A DNA stretch of 64,000 bases from Saxidomus purpurata (Eukaryota; Mollusca; Bivalvia; Venerida; Veneridae), in contig JAFMSR010000002.1 in NCBI GenBank assembly GCA_022818135.1, forward strand, positions 46,659,499 through 46,723,498, read 5' to 3'. This document shows positions 34,963 to 47,667 of the stretch, piece after piece (the first letter of the stretch is position 1; every line of letters starts with the position of its first letter). Under the pieces are notes generated by a model. It did no database searches. It worked only from the letters and a program-made list of their open reading frames with translations, and was not told where the DNA came from. The translations under genes and the position numbers were made by a program.

Positions 34963-36490
34963 ATGCCCCCACAAAGTGGGGTGCATATAGCGTTGCACTT
35001 GTCCGTCCGTCCGTACGTCCCGAAATCTTGTGAACGCAACTCCTCTTAAACCGGATGGCAGATTTTGCTTAAACTTCCAGGGATGAACAACCTTAATGTG
35101 TAGATGGTAGTAAAGGAAGGAATTTTGCGGGCGACCAAATTTAACAGAATTATGGCCCTTTGTTGATTTTTTCACTATATACCATATAGAAATTTTGTGA
35201 AAGCAACTCCTCTTACACCGGATGGCAGATTTTGCTTAAACTTCCAGTGATGAACAACCTTAAGTGTAGATGGAAGTAAAGGAAGGAATTTTTGGCGGCG
35301 ACCAAATTTAACAGAATTATGGCCCTTTGTTGATTTTTCCACTATAACCATATAGAAATTTTGTGAAAGCAACTCCTCTTAAACCGGATGGCAGATTTTG
35401 CTTAAACTTCCAGTGATGAACAACCTTAATGTGTAGATGGAAGTAAAGGAAGGAATTTTGGGGCGGACCAAATTTAACAGAACTATGGCCCTTTGTTGAT
35501 TTTATGCCCCCACAAAGGGGGAGCATATAGCGTTGCGCCGTCCGTCCGTCTGTCCGTACGTCCCGAAATCTTGTGAACGCAACTCCTCTTAAACCGGATG
35601 GCAGATTTTGCTTAAACTTCCAGGGATGAACAACCTTAATGTGTAGATGGTAGTAAAGAAAGGAATTTTGCTGCGACCAAATTTAACAGAATTATGGCCC
35701 TTTGTTGATTTTTTCACTAAACTATGTAGAAATTTTGTGAACGCAACCCTCTTAAACCGGATGGCAGATTTGCTTAAACTTCCAGGGATGAACAACCTTA
35801 AGTGTAGATGGCAGTAAAGGAAGGAATTTTTGCTGCGGCCAAATTTAACAGAATTATGGCCCTTTGTGATTTTTCACTATATACCATATAGAAATTTTGT
35901 GAACGCTAACTCCTCTTAAACTGGTTGGCAGATTTTGCTAAACTTCCAGGGATGAACAACCTTAAGTGTAGAGGTAGTAAAGGAAGGAATTTTGTTGCGA
36001 CCAAATTTAACAGAATTATGGCCCTTGTTAAGTTTTTCACTATATACCATATAGAAATATGTGAACGCAACCCTCTTAAACCGGATGGCAGATTTTGCTT
36101 AAACTTCCAGGGATGAACAGCTTTAAGTGTAGATGGTAGTAAAGGAAGAAATTTTTGTTGCGACCAAATTTAACAGAATTATGGCCCTTTGTTGATTTTT
36201 TCACTAATACCATATAAATTTGTTGACCACCAAATTTAACAGAATTATGGCCCTTTGTTGATTTTTTCACTATATACCATATAAGTAATTGAACATATAA
36301 ATTTTACATTTGTAATTTAATTTAACTTGTACATAAGGTTACCTGTAGATCATTTTAGGTATATGTACAGAAATGAAACAGTGGAATGAAAAAGTTCCAC
36401 ATAAAAATCTTACATACAGATATGCTTGCTCTTGTTTATGAGCACATCTGCACAGTGGGGGCATCCGTGTCCTTTGGACACAATTCTAGT
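34963..36490 (+). mobile_element. Repeat family B, HINE-like, with two heads
   Basis: Head ATGCCCCCACAAAGTGGGG at 34963, then CCGTCCGTCCGTACG. Units of about 163 bp follow (CTCTTAAACCGGATGGCAGA, ACTTCCAGGGATGAACAACC, AATTATGGCCCTTTGTTGAT). A second head at 35514 starts another series, so one copy sits inside or beside another. At the 3' end come CACAGTGGGGGCAT (inverse of the head), the perfect hairpin GTGTCCTTTGGACAC (36467-36481), and AATTCTAGTTT. No protein. Confidence 0.9.
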
Positions 36491-37575
36491 TTTTACTGGC
36501 ATTGCAATGACGGCATACTGCAACACCTTCAACAATTTCTTTTGTTTCTTTTTTACATTTAACCCAAAAATGAGCCCATATATCACTTTTTGTCTTGTAG
36601 TCCGCCATTTTAGTTTGTTTTCAAGAACAGCGTCCCGTTGTCAAGCACGAGAATCGATTTTCAAAGCATCTGGAGGGACCCCGACCTATCATCAATTTAC
36701 TCGATTAAACGGCGTTTACTCAGTTAAATCGTAGAACATTATTCTTTAATAATTTTATCCGAACACACCGTCAAACATGGAAGACGAAACTTGAGGCAAC
36801 AAAAACGTAAATATTTGAAGAAAAAACCGGTACGGGGATATTGTCTCACGATACGGTATTATTTTGTTGTGTATTGCAGTATACCGGTTTATCGTGACAC
36901 CCCTAATGTGTTGTATATATTTTAAGCTCCAAAAGCATTGTAAAGTGCATTGAAAGCATTAAATTGCAGTACTTATACTTCTAAACCATTCAAATTTTAG
37001 TAAAAAATTAATAATAGTGTAAGTGTACTTCATTTCTTGTGTTTCTCCTACACAGTTCTTGTACAAATGACATTAATTTATTTTACATCATTGATGTGGA
37101 CAATTCACCAAATATATTGTAAACAAATTTGAGCAAAATCGCCTTTAATTATTCAAAGTAAAAACTAACATCGATTATTCAAACTAAAATTGATTTAATC
37201 GATTTCGGAAGCTTTTCGATCAATTATTCGATTATAATCGATCATGGGTACATCCCTTAGAGTTACTCTAGCCACTGCCTTCTAAAAAAACCTTGTCTTT
37301 TGTTACAAGCACCTACTTTTTATCCAAGTAAAACTTACACTTTTTTGCTCAGAGGCTTTGTTTATTTTACATTAAAGGTACATGCAAAGTGAAAGTAAAA
37401 ATGCAATAATTCTGGCACAAAAAGTGGCTAATCATAGTTTGATGATGTTGACATAATGTAATGTTACAAGGAACATAATTATTCTAGGACTTTAGAAACT
37501 ATCTGTTAATACTTTTTAAAATCTTTCGATCGGGCAATAAAAGCTTGATTGGGCTTATGTTACCAGCCGGGTAAT
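36491..37575. other. Unassigned, with two hAT-like termini on the minus strand
   Basis: Read on the minus strand, TAGGGGTGTCACGATAAACC starts at 36905 and TAAGGGATGTACCCATGATC at 37259. Both resemble hAT-type ends. A diverged partner for the first may be the CACGATA/TATTGCAATACA segment at 34815-34860, which would enclose family B. No transposase is visible. Confidence 0.4.
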
Positions 37576-37579
37576 ATAT

Positions 37580-38530
37580 AGCAGCTTCAAGGTCAACTCG
37601 TACGTCAACTCGTAGCTTAGTCATCTTGTACCCTAATTAGTCAACTCATACGGTTCAAATAGTCAACTTGTACCCTTTGTAATCAACCTTTTGTTTCAAA
37701 ACTTCTGCTTCATCCAGGAACAAGAGGGACTGATATGTTATCATATGAGGTGCCATATGAAATATATAGTGATGTTATTGAAATCTGGGTTATTGAAAAA
37801 ACTTTTATATATTGACCCAGTGAAAATCAAACATTTTTGTTGTTGATTTATTTGAATGTCCAGATAGGTGTTAGTAGACTAATTTGTGCCAAAAGTAAGT
37901 GATTTCCTTGAGGCCCAATTTGTCTCCCTAACTGCATTATGTTCTTTCCTCAAAATACAACAAAGAAAATGAGAGAAAGTGTGGCAGCAAATGTCTTAAT
38001 AAATGTTTGCCCCAAAAAGCCTGATTTTGGCAATCTGTAGTAACAGTTAATCATAACTTGTTAGTTCATTACAATAATAATGAAATAAGTATTCTAAAGT
38101 TAATGAATGGTAATGGTATACCTAAGTTAAATGTTTGAGCACCTGTTCTTTCTTAAATAACCCATTTTGAACTAAAATGAAAACGTTTTTTGTCACTTTC
38201 ATAATGATAATAACACTAGTTTCAAAGGCCCGTTATACATTCTTGAAACAACAAAAATTAAATTAATTTTCTGAAATAATCATGATGAAATCAAGTTAGT
38301 GCCATTACATCTATATGTTACAAACAATACACTTAAATGAATATTTACGCAAGTATGAGTTGACTTTTAAAAAATTCTGCTATTTATTGATTAAATTTTA
38401 TGAAATAATCATGATGAGATGTTATAGCCATTACAAGTTGACTTTTCCGTAAAATAGATTAGGTACAAGCTGACCAATTAGGGTACGAGATGACTAAGGA
38501 GGTTCTAGTTGACATGTTCTATGTTACCTA
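37580..38530. mobile_element. Small TIR element with GTACGAGTTGAC-type ends
   Basis: On the left (minus strand) ATTAGGGTACAAGATGACTA precedes AGCTACGAGTTGAC. On the right (plus) ATTAGGGTACGAGATGACTA precedes AGGAGGTTCTAGTTGAC. The arms are about 50 bp and inverted. The interior contains copy 2 of the dispersed repeat and no gene. Confidence 0.65.
37780..38075 (+). repeat. Dispersed repeat, copy 2
   Basis: Direct-orientation partner of 25990-26260. Confidence 0.75.
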
Positions 38531-38572
38531 TTAGCGCATTAAATCAGTGGCTTCACTGATTTCTTCAGCCGT

Positions 38573-38850
38573 TTCACCTCACCTGGCACAAATGCCAGAG
38601 TGAGCTATTAGGATCGCATTCCGTGGTATGTCCATTAACATTTTCCTTCAAACGAAATCTCCTCTGAAAGTTTGAAACCACTAAGCCAATGATGATGATA
38701 TACATTTTGTAACTTGAGAGGCATGCTCCTTGTATGAAGCCCATTCATAGTTGTTTAAATAACTCCACTCCGTGCAGAACTGTGGTTGCCATGGCTATGG
38801 AAAAGAAAAACTTTAAACATTTTCTTCTCAGGAACAGGAAAGCATCAAAG
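38573..38850 (+). mobile_element. Family C fragment
   Basis: Head CTCACCTGGCACAAATG with GAGTGAGCTATTAGGATCGC, then ACATTTTCCTTCAAACGA and GTGGTTGCCATGGCTATGG. Truncated; no 3' hairpin before unrelated sequence. Confidence 0.8.
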
Positions 38851-39578
38851 AGCGCCGAAAATAGTTTTGTACATGTGTGGCGTTAAATAGCTAAAATTAG
38901 CTTTTTGATAAGCAGTCATTAGTAGTTTGATTTGAATGAAAAATTTCATGAATATTTGCAGAAAACATTTAAAATCATGGTGGTTTTAAAGCTGAAAAAA
39001 AAAAAGACGGAAGAAAAATTGACTTTAAAGCACGTGGTAAACAATAAGCTGATATTATAATTTTGCAAAACCGATAAGGGAGAAGTTGTTTTACGTTTTC
39101 GTATTTTTTCTAAAAGATATGAAAAGGAACATTACAATTAAACAATTACGTTTTAATGAAGGAAATGTGTATAATCAATATTTTAATGTCTATTTCATAT
39201 TATTTTAGCATACAGTTAAAACCATTTTTCTTCGCATTCTAATAACCGCTCCTAGCATGTACCTCCGGAAAAACTATTCCATAATAGGCCGCCGCTGTCA
39301 TCGGCGGCGCCAATAAAGTAGCAACATATGTAGTAAAACTGACAATGTGTACGAACTACAAGTCTGCCAAATGCAGCTAATTGTACATAAGCATAAACTC
39401 CATACAGTCTCACATTTGTGCACTTTTGTTGTAAAACATGTCAACTAGAAGAACATACTAGTTTCATACAACTCTGTATCTATATTCAAGTCAAAGAGTA
39501 CCTTTATTTTACTTATTTACTAAAACTTGACAGTAATCATTTAAAACTTTGTCATCCGTTATGACTGGCCATACTTTT
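38851..39578. other. Unassigned stretch
   Basis: No gene. A GC-rich hairpin, GCCGCCG around CTGTCAT with CGGCGGC, lies near 39290. Confidence 0.4.
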
Positions 39579-40350
39579 AGCTCACCTGAGCACAAGGTTT
39601 TTGACCCCAGATGATCCATATTCGAACTCTACCTAGATTTCATCAAGGCCTGATGTGCGTCGTCTGTCTGTCCACTGACTTAACCTTGTGTATGCAATAG
39701 AGTCTGCATTTTTCACTGGATCTTCATGAAACTTGGTCAGTATGATTGCCTTGATGAAATCTAGGTCGAATTCCAATATGGGTCATCTGGGGTCAAAAAC
39801 TAGGTTACAGGGTCAAATCATAGAAAAAACCTTGTGTATGCAATAGAGGTTGCATTTTTCATTGGATTTTCATGAAACTTGGTCAGTATGATTGCCTTGA
39901 TAGAATCTAGGTCGAGTGCGAATATAGGTCATCTAGGGTCAAAAACTAGGTCACAGGGTCAAATCATTGAAAAACCTTGTGTATGCAATAAAGGTTGCAT
40001 TCTATACTGTATTTTTCATTGGATTTTCATGAAACTTGGTCAGTATGAGTGCCTTGATGAAATATAGGTCGAGTTCGAACATGGGTCATCAAGGGTCAAA
40101 AACCAGATCATGGGGTAAAATTGTAGAAAAAACATGCGTATGCAATAGAGGTTGCATTTTTCAGTGGATTTTCATGAAACTTTTTCAGTATGATTGTCTT
40201 GATGAAATTTAGTAGGAGTATGATTATGGGTAATCTGAGGTCACCCAGTTCAAAACCTTATTTATGATATATAGTTTAGAGTTGAAGTTTGATTACATAT
40301 TGTCATAAGTCGCAAGTGAGTGATATAGGGCCATCTTGGCCCTCTTGTTT
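39579..40350 (+). mobile_element. Family C, complete copy with ~145 bp units
   Basis: 5' end AGCTCACCTGAGCACAAGG. Four units follow (GAAACTTGGTCAGTATGATT, GATGAAATCTAGGTCGA, GGGTCAAAAACTAGG, GTATGCAATAGAGGTTGCAT). At the 3' end come AAGTGAGTGAT, the perfect hairpin GGGCCATCTTGGCCC (40328-40342) and CTCTTGTTT. Confidence 0.88.
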
Positions 40351-41694
40351 CACGTCTGCTGCGAGTGTCAATGCTAAGTCGTGAAACATTCATGCTTGAT
40401 CAAACACGGATATAAACAGCGTTATATTTTAAATTCAGATTGCATTTGGAAACATTTTATTCTACTTGAGAAGATAAAGGCCAAAAAATGAAATACCGGC
40501 TCGCTCGAACCCGGCTCGGCCCTGTCGGTCCCATTGAGTTAACCAGAAAAACTCGCTCGGCTCGAACTCGGAACCCCGGTCTCGGAACACCTTGGTCCGC
40601 CAATCTTACTAAATACCTGCGGCAACTCGGGTCACTAACGATTTTCCCCCTGGCCTTATTTTGACACTTCTAGGAAACTTGTGTAATCGATTGTTCTTTC
40701 GATCGGCGTCAGCTAAAATATTCCACTTTAATGTCAAAGCTGGATTAAGCCACTTTTACTTTTATTGAATAAGAAGAAAATAAAGAAAATGTTTGGTTTT
40801 TAATTAGAAACTTAATAATGAATGAAAAGGGTTGGTAGACTTTGTGAAAATGAGAGAAAACCCAAACTGCATTCTTTCTAAATTTAAAACTGAGTAAATT
40901 ATAGAATAAACATCTAGCGATCTCGGGGTACGTAGCTGATGACAAGAGAAAACAAAACAGGAACGAAGAAGTTGGAGCGAAACCTTTGGTTAATACAAGC
41001 CATGGGCTGAAAGAATAGCCATCCTTTTTCAAAGCGTTTCATAGCTATTTTGCTATGCAGAAAACTTGTAAAATTTCCATCGCTCGATAACTCGGAACCC
41101 GGTAACTCGAGCTTTCTTGTCCCGTGCGACCTGGTTTCGGGTTTTACTGTTATGTGTTTAGGGCAACGGTCCCAAAAATTCAAGGTAAGGTACTAGGGGC
41201 AAATTTCTTTTTCTTTTTGAATCAAAAAAAGTTCTATAGGTTGGAAAAAAACAATCTGTGTCTGGGCAACGGTCCCAAGAATGCTAGGAAGGGTAGGGAC
41301 ATATTAAAAAAAATAATTAAAAAAAATATTATTTTGGGGGGAATTCTAGGGTCGCAAGGTAGGGTTGCCTGAAACATAGATTTTTTTTTTTGGCCTAAGT
41401 AAAGATAGTCTTGGTTCTTTTGTAAAAGTAAAATTTATTCGGGAAAAAGCACAAACAAAACAAAGACCAAAACGTTCACAGTACAGGTTCTATACAGTGC
41501 TCCAATTTGTATAACCCTTCACATGATATACATCATATGATCTGTTTGACGCGGAAAGTACTCCACTTCAAACTTTTTGTTTGGCTTCAAACTATTTGTG
41601 GGGGGTAAGGGGGTCACTTGATTTCGCATAGGTGGACCTCTACGAATAATGTTAAAATCATGATCCCCTTGCATTATTGGCAATTGATATACAG
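40351..41694. other. Unassigned; clusters of CTCGGAAC words and low-complexity tracts
   Basis: 40490-40610 and 41080-41120 share AACTCGGAACCC-type words, the latter partly inverted. 41165-41400 has two copies of GGGCAACGGTCCCA and T/A-rich tracts. No gene supported. Confidence 0.4.
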
Positions 41695-42200
41695 GTAAGA
41701 GATATAGGGCCTTCTTGTCCTTCTTGTTAGCTAACCTGGCACAAAGCTATTAGGATCACTCAACATCCCTTGCATATTGTACATCATACGTTCACATTTT
41801 CCTTCAAAAAACATCTCTTAAACCACTTGGCCAATGTTGATGAAACTTGGTAGAGATGTTCCATGCATGAAGCCCTATCATATTTGTTCAAATAATTCCA
41901 TTCCATGCAGAACTCTGGTTGCCATGGCAATGGAAAGGAAGAACTTTAAAGATCTTCTTTTTGAGAACAGGAAGGCCCAGGGCTTAGATATTTGGCATGT
42001 GGCATTGCTTAGTGGACCTCTACCAAGATTGTTCAAATTATGCACTCTGGGTCAAAACACCGGTCACTTAATTTTACATAGGCTTATATAGGAAATTTTT
42101 TCAAAAACTTCTTTCCTGAATCCACAAGACCTAGAGCTTATTTATCATGTGGCATTTGACCTCTACCAAGATGATCCTGGTAATCTCTAAGAATAGATAT
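41695..42200 (+). mobile_element. Family C 3' end followed by a new family C head
   Basis: GTAAGAGATATAGGGCCTTC and CTTCTTGTT (a decayed 3' end) abut AGCTAACCTGGCACAAAGC. The body follows: TTGGCCAATGTTGATGAAAC, CCATTCCATGCAGAACTC, GGACCTCTACCAAG. This is a tandem insertion of two decayed copies. Confidence 0.75.
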
Positions 42201-42560
42201 TTTAAGCATTTTTTGATCGATTGAATTTTCAATTGATCCAATGTTAACAGAGTATAACGAGGGGTCTAAGCAAAGCTAGTCTAAGTGTATATGAAAATAG
42301 AAGCAGATACGATAGTCCTCGAAACGCTTCCTTACGGCCAAACGTTTTACATACAAACAAGTAGTTCCATATATTCAGTTGTTTCGAATTAAACTGTCGT
42401 CTGTTTTAAAAATTATATAGTAACATATCTAAATGATATCAAAACATTTCAGAATAGCATAATATTATATTGTTGTTTTTCTTCAAATTTGTAACTAAAA
42501 ATCAACGTGGTATCTGTTCTGTATAGAACTATTTTCCTACGCGGTTTTGATAGTTAGACT

Positions 42561-44197
42561 GGAGACACTAGAAGACAACTAGTCATGCCGAATGCTATGT
42601 CTTTTATCCGATATTGTGTTCGTGAACATAAACTATTGGAACATTGTAATGCGTTATCGGACCACTAGGTACTCTTGAATTTTAAATTACAAAACTCGGA
42701 ATTTGGGCAAAAGAAAAAATATAACTTGTTTCTGCTAACGGCCCAGAAAAAAATAGGGTAGGTAGGTAGGTAAACTTTTTTTTTTTTTTTTTTAAGCTGG
42801 ATGCAAATATTTAGGAAATCTACTTGAACAATATTTGATTAAGCCATCTAGATATATGAATTGTAAATAACATTGACCCTATGTTATAAATTGTCTGTTC
42901 AGTGGGTTTTTTTCAGCCTGAGGAGAAAGGGAAATTTTTAGAAAGTGTATAAAATATAATGTTTAACAATGTAATAAAGAACCAAAACTATAAAGTCATT
43001 AATGACTTAATTCTTTTGCCAAATATAAAGAGAAAACATAAAAATTTCACATAACAAAAATACTGGTGTCAGGAACATAAATTAGCAGCATAAGTGTTAA
43101 AACACACGTAAATAATAAGTATTTAAATACTGCTGTTTTCAATTGAAACATTGTATAAGCATCTTTTTTAATCTTTGGAACACAGTTTTCATTTAAATAA
43201 TAACAAAAATCGGGGTCGTGAAAATAGGTGACCAACGAAAAATTGGCTATTTTCAGGAGACTATTTCATGTAAGATATCAGATAGTTTCAAGAAATGATT
43301 CTGAAGCATTTTAATTTCTGAAACTTATGTTTTTAAAACAAGTTTGGCCAACTCTTGATTAAATAAATCAAAGATTTTTTTTCAACATTTTTAGAGGAAT
43401 TTTTTCTAAAAAATGGGGACAATAGGGAATGGGGGCGATTTAACTGCTGTTAATCCTTAAATAAACTGTTATGATCTGGATTTGCATCACACTGTAAAGC
43501 ACCAATACATATGAGACTATAAAATGTAGATCTTGGTTTCTAACAAGTTCATCTCTAGATGGGTGGGAAACACCGAAAAGCGTTGCTGAAATTTCCAGTG
43601 CCCTGGATTCTAACCACGGACCTCCTGATTAGTAGTCCAGAGCATTAACCACTCAACCACCATACCACTCTAGATTGGTGGGACTTGGAACCTGCTGGGG
43701 GTGTCCTAATGGCTTAATTTTTGGCTATAAAGTAATACATTATGCATATAAAAAAGGGCATTTTTGGATGTAACTAAAGTGGTTCTACAGGTTTACAGGG
43801 GTGTAAGTACTCAACAAATATTTTGGTATACGAACCTTGCTTAAATGTTATACAGTAAGACTATGGAAAAAGATTTAGTGTAGTCATACCTCAAACCCAT
43901 CGTTCTTAATATTCCGAGTTAAAAAGCGAAATAGTGACAGATAAACGAAATAGACTAATTAGAACTGAAAATAAGTCAATTTTCGAAAAAAAAAAAAATT
44001 ATATATTTTTTTTTTTTTTTTTTTTTGCCAATAAAAAGTCTTAGGGTCGGCGGCAAAAAATAGGGTTGGTCAGGTTAGCAGAAACAAGCTATTTTTTTCT
44101 TTTGGCCTTAACATAAAAAACAACGATTTTTTTGTAACTTGCCAACGCCTCTCTCATTAGAAGTGCTTGGCCTGACTAGTTGTCATTTAGTGTCTCT
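42561..44197. mobile_element. 1.64 kb TIR element with nested inverted segment
   Basis: GGAGACACTAGAAGACAACT (then AGTCATGCC) at 42561-42589 matches the inverse at 44169-44197 at 25 of 29 positions. Inside, TTGTTTCTGCTAAC and ACCCTA/AGGGTAGG words (42728-42770, and inverted 44040-44090) next to T- or A-tracts form a second inverted pair. The interior is AT-rich without a transposase, so the element is non-autonomous. Confidence 0.75.
43600..43668 (-). mobile_element. tRNA-Ser-like SINE head
   Basis: On the minus strand GGTGGTTGAGTGGTTAATGC (box A), GGACTACTAATCAG (Ser-type anticodon arm) and GTGGTTAGAATCC (box B) occur in tRNA spacing. The long variable arm is missing, so it is treated as a SINE or pseudogene, not a tRNA gene. 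Confidence 0.6.
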
Positions 44198-44889
44198 AAA
44201 GATTTGCCGAAAAACTAGTCTAAAATATGCATTTAGGTATAAAACTGAAACTTATTAGCAAATTAACTCTACAGAGGCACTTGTAGATGTCTTTTTGAAA
44301 TATGACAACATATTTTTATGTTTTTAAACACGTAATTGTTGTATTTTATGTAAATGCGTGGTTCTAAAATGGTATGAAAATGTCCGCATTTTGCCGAAGT
44401 CAGTTCGTACCTGGGTACGAATAACTGTAAGAAATCACATAGATCTACATGTCTTAACTACGATTTTCAAATGTAGACAGAAATGCAATAAAGGGAAAAT
44501 CAAATTCATTTCTCTAGATCATGCTGTCATTTACAAAAACAGAATATTAACTCAATATAAATGAAAATTTAAAACAGTATGGTAGAAAGGCTGGTATTGA
44601 CCAGGGGTGTGCAATAGACCCAGTATATTGCAATTTGCACTATTTTGGAAGCACTCACGGGGATAGTTAATGTAAGCTGCAAGTACTTGTTCTACAATAG
44701 GTATATACTGAATCAATTTATAACAAAAGATTGATTTATCAATTTTTAGCTTTTCTAGAAGAGCCATTGTCATAACCTTCTTGACGTCAGTCGGCATTGT
44801 CGTCTTGAATATGGTTAAGCTTTCTTAAAATTCACTTTCAATAACCATTAAAGCCTTGACACTTCAGACAATTGCTTGGCATCATACAA
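44198..44889. other. Unassigned stretch
   Basis: AT-rich, no gene or repeat assigned. Confidence 0.4.
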
Positions 44890-45140
44890 TGGCATCTACA
44901 GCTGAGTGGTTAAGGTCACTGATTGATGTTTACTTTTCCTTCACCACTGTAGGTTCCTGCCCTACTTGGGTCAAATTCTTTTATGTGTGGGAGCTATCTA
45001 GGTTCTACCCAGGTGCCCGCTCTTGACTGAAATAATGCCAGAATTAGCACCAAGGGTCTTCCTCCTCCATGAAAGCTTGACGTTGCAATATGACCTTAGC
45101 TGTTGAGTGTGACGTCTGAATCAATGAATTGGCACAATAC
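44890..45140 (+). mobile_element. tRNA-derived SINE
   Basis: AGCTGAGTGGTTAAGGTC (box A-like) and GTAGGTTCCTGCCC (box B-like) are followed by a body with GTGGGAGCTATCTAGG, GCACCAAGGGTCTTCCTCC and CATGAAAGC, phrases typical of molluscan SINE bodies. Confidence 0.6.
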
Positions 45141-45235
45141 AATCAACCCTATGGGCATATCCCATAACTTTTGAATGACATTAAAAGTTGTTCAAACTAT
45201 GAATTTTCAGTTCAGTTTTGTCAAAATCCATTTCT

Positions 45236-46010
45236 CAGTAGAAACTCACCAAACTGAACTCCACTAAACCGAAATCCTCGGGATACCGGACTTTTTTCAG
45301 AGTACCATTTTTTCCCCTTCTATTTTCGCTGCAAAAATATCCCCACAAAACCGGAACCCCTGAATTCCAGATACCGGACAAAAAATTGAAAAAATTTGTT
45401 ACTTGTCAACATAATTTTACCTCACAAAACGGGACATATATTTGTTCTAACATGTCAAAATGATTTTGTGTATTAGGAGTTACGCGAATCGCGTGTCACT
45501 TTGTTTTGACAGCCGGTGCGTCATTAAATATTGCACCTGTGATGTTGTGTTTGATGTCGGGGAGATAACTTGCTAATCGATAATGATGATTGCGCTGTGG
45601 ATTGACTGCCGCACGGTAATCAAACTTGTGAGAAGAAAATTGATTGAAACATTTCTTTGTTTGTTGCAGAAAATAAAGAACTAGAAATGGTTATTAAGTG
45701 ATCATTTTGGAGGGTTGTTTCTATGATTGAATCAAATTAGAGCGGTGCATTAATTAAACTATCAAACATACTTAACAAGGATTTAATCACAGATAATTGG
45801 ATAGTTTGTTACTCAAATCAAGAACTTTGATTGGTGATGAAGTGGCCATTTTCGCAAGTTTTTTTATTTTAAGACTTGATAAAAAAGAGGATTATAAAGG
45901 TTAACTCAGTAAACTTACTCCGTACATCAAATCCTCACTAAACCGGAATCCTCACTAAACTGGAAATTTTGCCCAGTCTGGACCTTGTCCAGTTTAGTGA
46001 GCTTTTACTG
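45236..46010. mobile_element. 775-bp element with CAGTA...TACTG inverted ends
   Basis: The left end CAGTAGAAACTCACCAAACT and right end (complement) CAGTAAAAGCTCACTAAACT are inverted. The interior ends repeat CACTAAACCGGAATCC and CCGGAC words in both orientations. CAGTA ends recall pogo/Tigger-type mariner relatives, but TA flanks are absent. No transposase frame. Confidence 0.75.
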
Positions 46011-46379
46011 CACTTCATAGGGTAGTTGAACATAGTCACGGAATGCAAAATGTAAGCACATGGGTTCCTATCTCAAAAGTAAAGTTTATAAAAATGGTTA
46101 AAGGTAAAAATTTGTGGACAGTTGTGTCTCCAGTTTATAACTTTACTCGTGCAAGGGTTGTCCTGATATTTACACATGTGATGAGTACAATCTGTGTTTT
46201 CCTGATATTTACGCAGGTATGTGTGCAAACTGTGTTGTTCAGAGACAATTGATCCTCCAGTTCTTTCAGTCCTTTGATTAAATTGTAGTGGAACACTCTG
46301 GCTATTTATAGCATTATAACAGTAGCTAAGGGAGACAGTAATTCAAATTCCTGATATTTGTGATGAGTAGTCTCCCTTT
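46011..46379. other. Unassigned stretch
   Basis: Two copies of CCTGATATTTAC lie in 46160-46215 (GTTGTCCTGATATTTACACA / TTTTCCTGATATTTACGCAG); no gene. Confidence 0.35.
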
Positions 46380-47400
46380 TCTCTATTGACTTTTACATAG
46401 GCTTATATAGAAAAACAAGACCTAGATCTTAGATATTTTGCATGTAGCCTTGCCTATTGGACTCCTACCAAGAGTATTCAAATCATGACCACTTGGTTAA
46501 AATTGACCCCGCCAGGGGCTCACTTGATTTTATAAAGGCTTATATATCCTTTGAACGGTCATAACGTAATAAACCATATGCGCAGATTAAGACAGGTTTG
46601 GCCTTCCATAGAAGTGACAGTTATCGCATTGAACACGTTTTGTCTGTATAAATTTAAAGGCTATGCCGACAGCTCCTGAATGTTGAAAACTCGGACATCT
46701 GAGGCAAATGCTGACACTTTAAGACAACCTTGAAAATGACCTTGACCACAATTTTACCAGGTTTGAAAATTTTTGTTTTACCAACGTTCGTGTACAGGCC
46801 CCTGTGAGATAGTGTTTTGAGGGTGTGCAAATATTTTTTCATAGACATAAAGCAGACATGTTGTACTCAAACCTAGGTATACTGACATCTTATGAGAACG
46901 CTTAAAATAGACCTCTCGTTAGCAAAATAAAAAAAATAAAAAAATCCATGCGCAGGTTAGCAGGCGCGTGACCTCTGTAGGTGGGCCAATGGAAATTTTA
47001 CTTTCATGTTACAGCTCAATCTATTTGCTGACTTATACAACACGCGCAGTAAACCAAAAGTAGCATAATGTGATGTACAGTGTTTACAAAAACACATGCA
47101 TGTCTGTCGAGTGTGTAACAAAATATGCCGGCTGTGCAAAGGATATAGGAAAAACTTAAAAAATCTTCTTCTCTGAAACCACAAGGCCTAGAGCTTAGAT
47201 ATTTAGCAAAATTGTTCAAATTATGACCCACGGGTGAAAATTGACAGTGCCGTAGGGGTCACTTTACATTACAATATGCTTACATGGGGAAAACTTTGAA
47301 ATCTTATTTTCTGAAACCACAAGGCCTAGAGCTTAGATATTTTGTAGCATTGGCTGGTGGTCCTCTATCAAAAATTCTAGTCGTCCGGTTATAGGAGGAG
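46380..47400 (+). mobile_element. Decayed family C body
   Basis: Family phrases CATAGGCTTATATAG, ACCACAAGGCCTAGAGCTTA and TTCAAATTATGACCC recur. The segment 46860-47105 (GAGAACGCTTAAA, TGACCTCTGTAGGTGGGCCA, CAGTGTTTACAAAAACAC) matches 59155-59395 in the same orientation. Confidence 0.7.
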
Positions 47401-47667
47401 CAGCCACTTATATATTGTTTCTCATTTTCATGTCTTAGTATTTTTGTTTCAAAGTTTGACATAAAAAAGCTTGAAAATAAATTTTTGACAAGTCTAGTGT
47501 AAAATTATGCTTGATGGCAAAAGGCAGAAAATATATGAAATTTAAATTTGACTTTTGTAAAATGATACATGTATGTTTTAATTACTTTCTCTTAAGTTTT
47601 TAATATGTAGATCTAGAATCTATTTCTAACTAAATTTATTTAATGACTGAACGTATAGCACTTGATA

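Noticed and set aside
34815..36904. A complete hAT transposon spanning 34.8-36.9 kb
   Set aside because: Only the right end (minus-strand TAGGGGTGTCACGATAAACC) is convincing. The left partner is too diverged, and no transposase or 8-bp duplication was seen.
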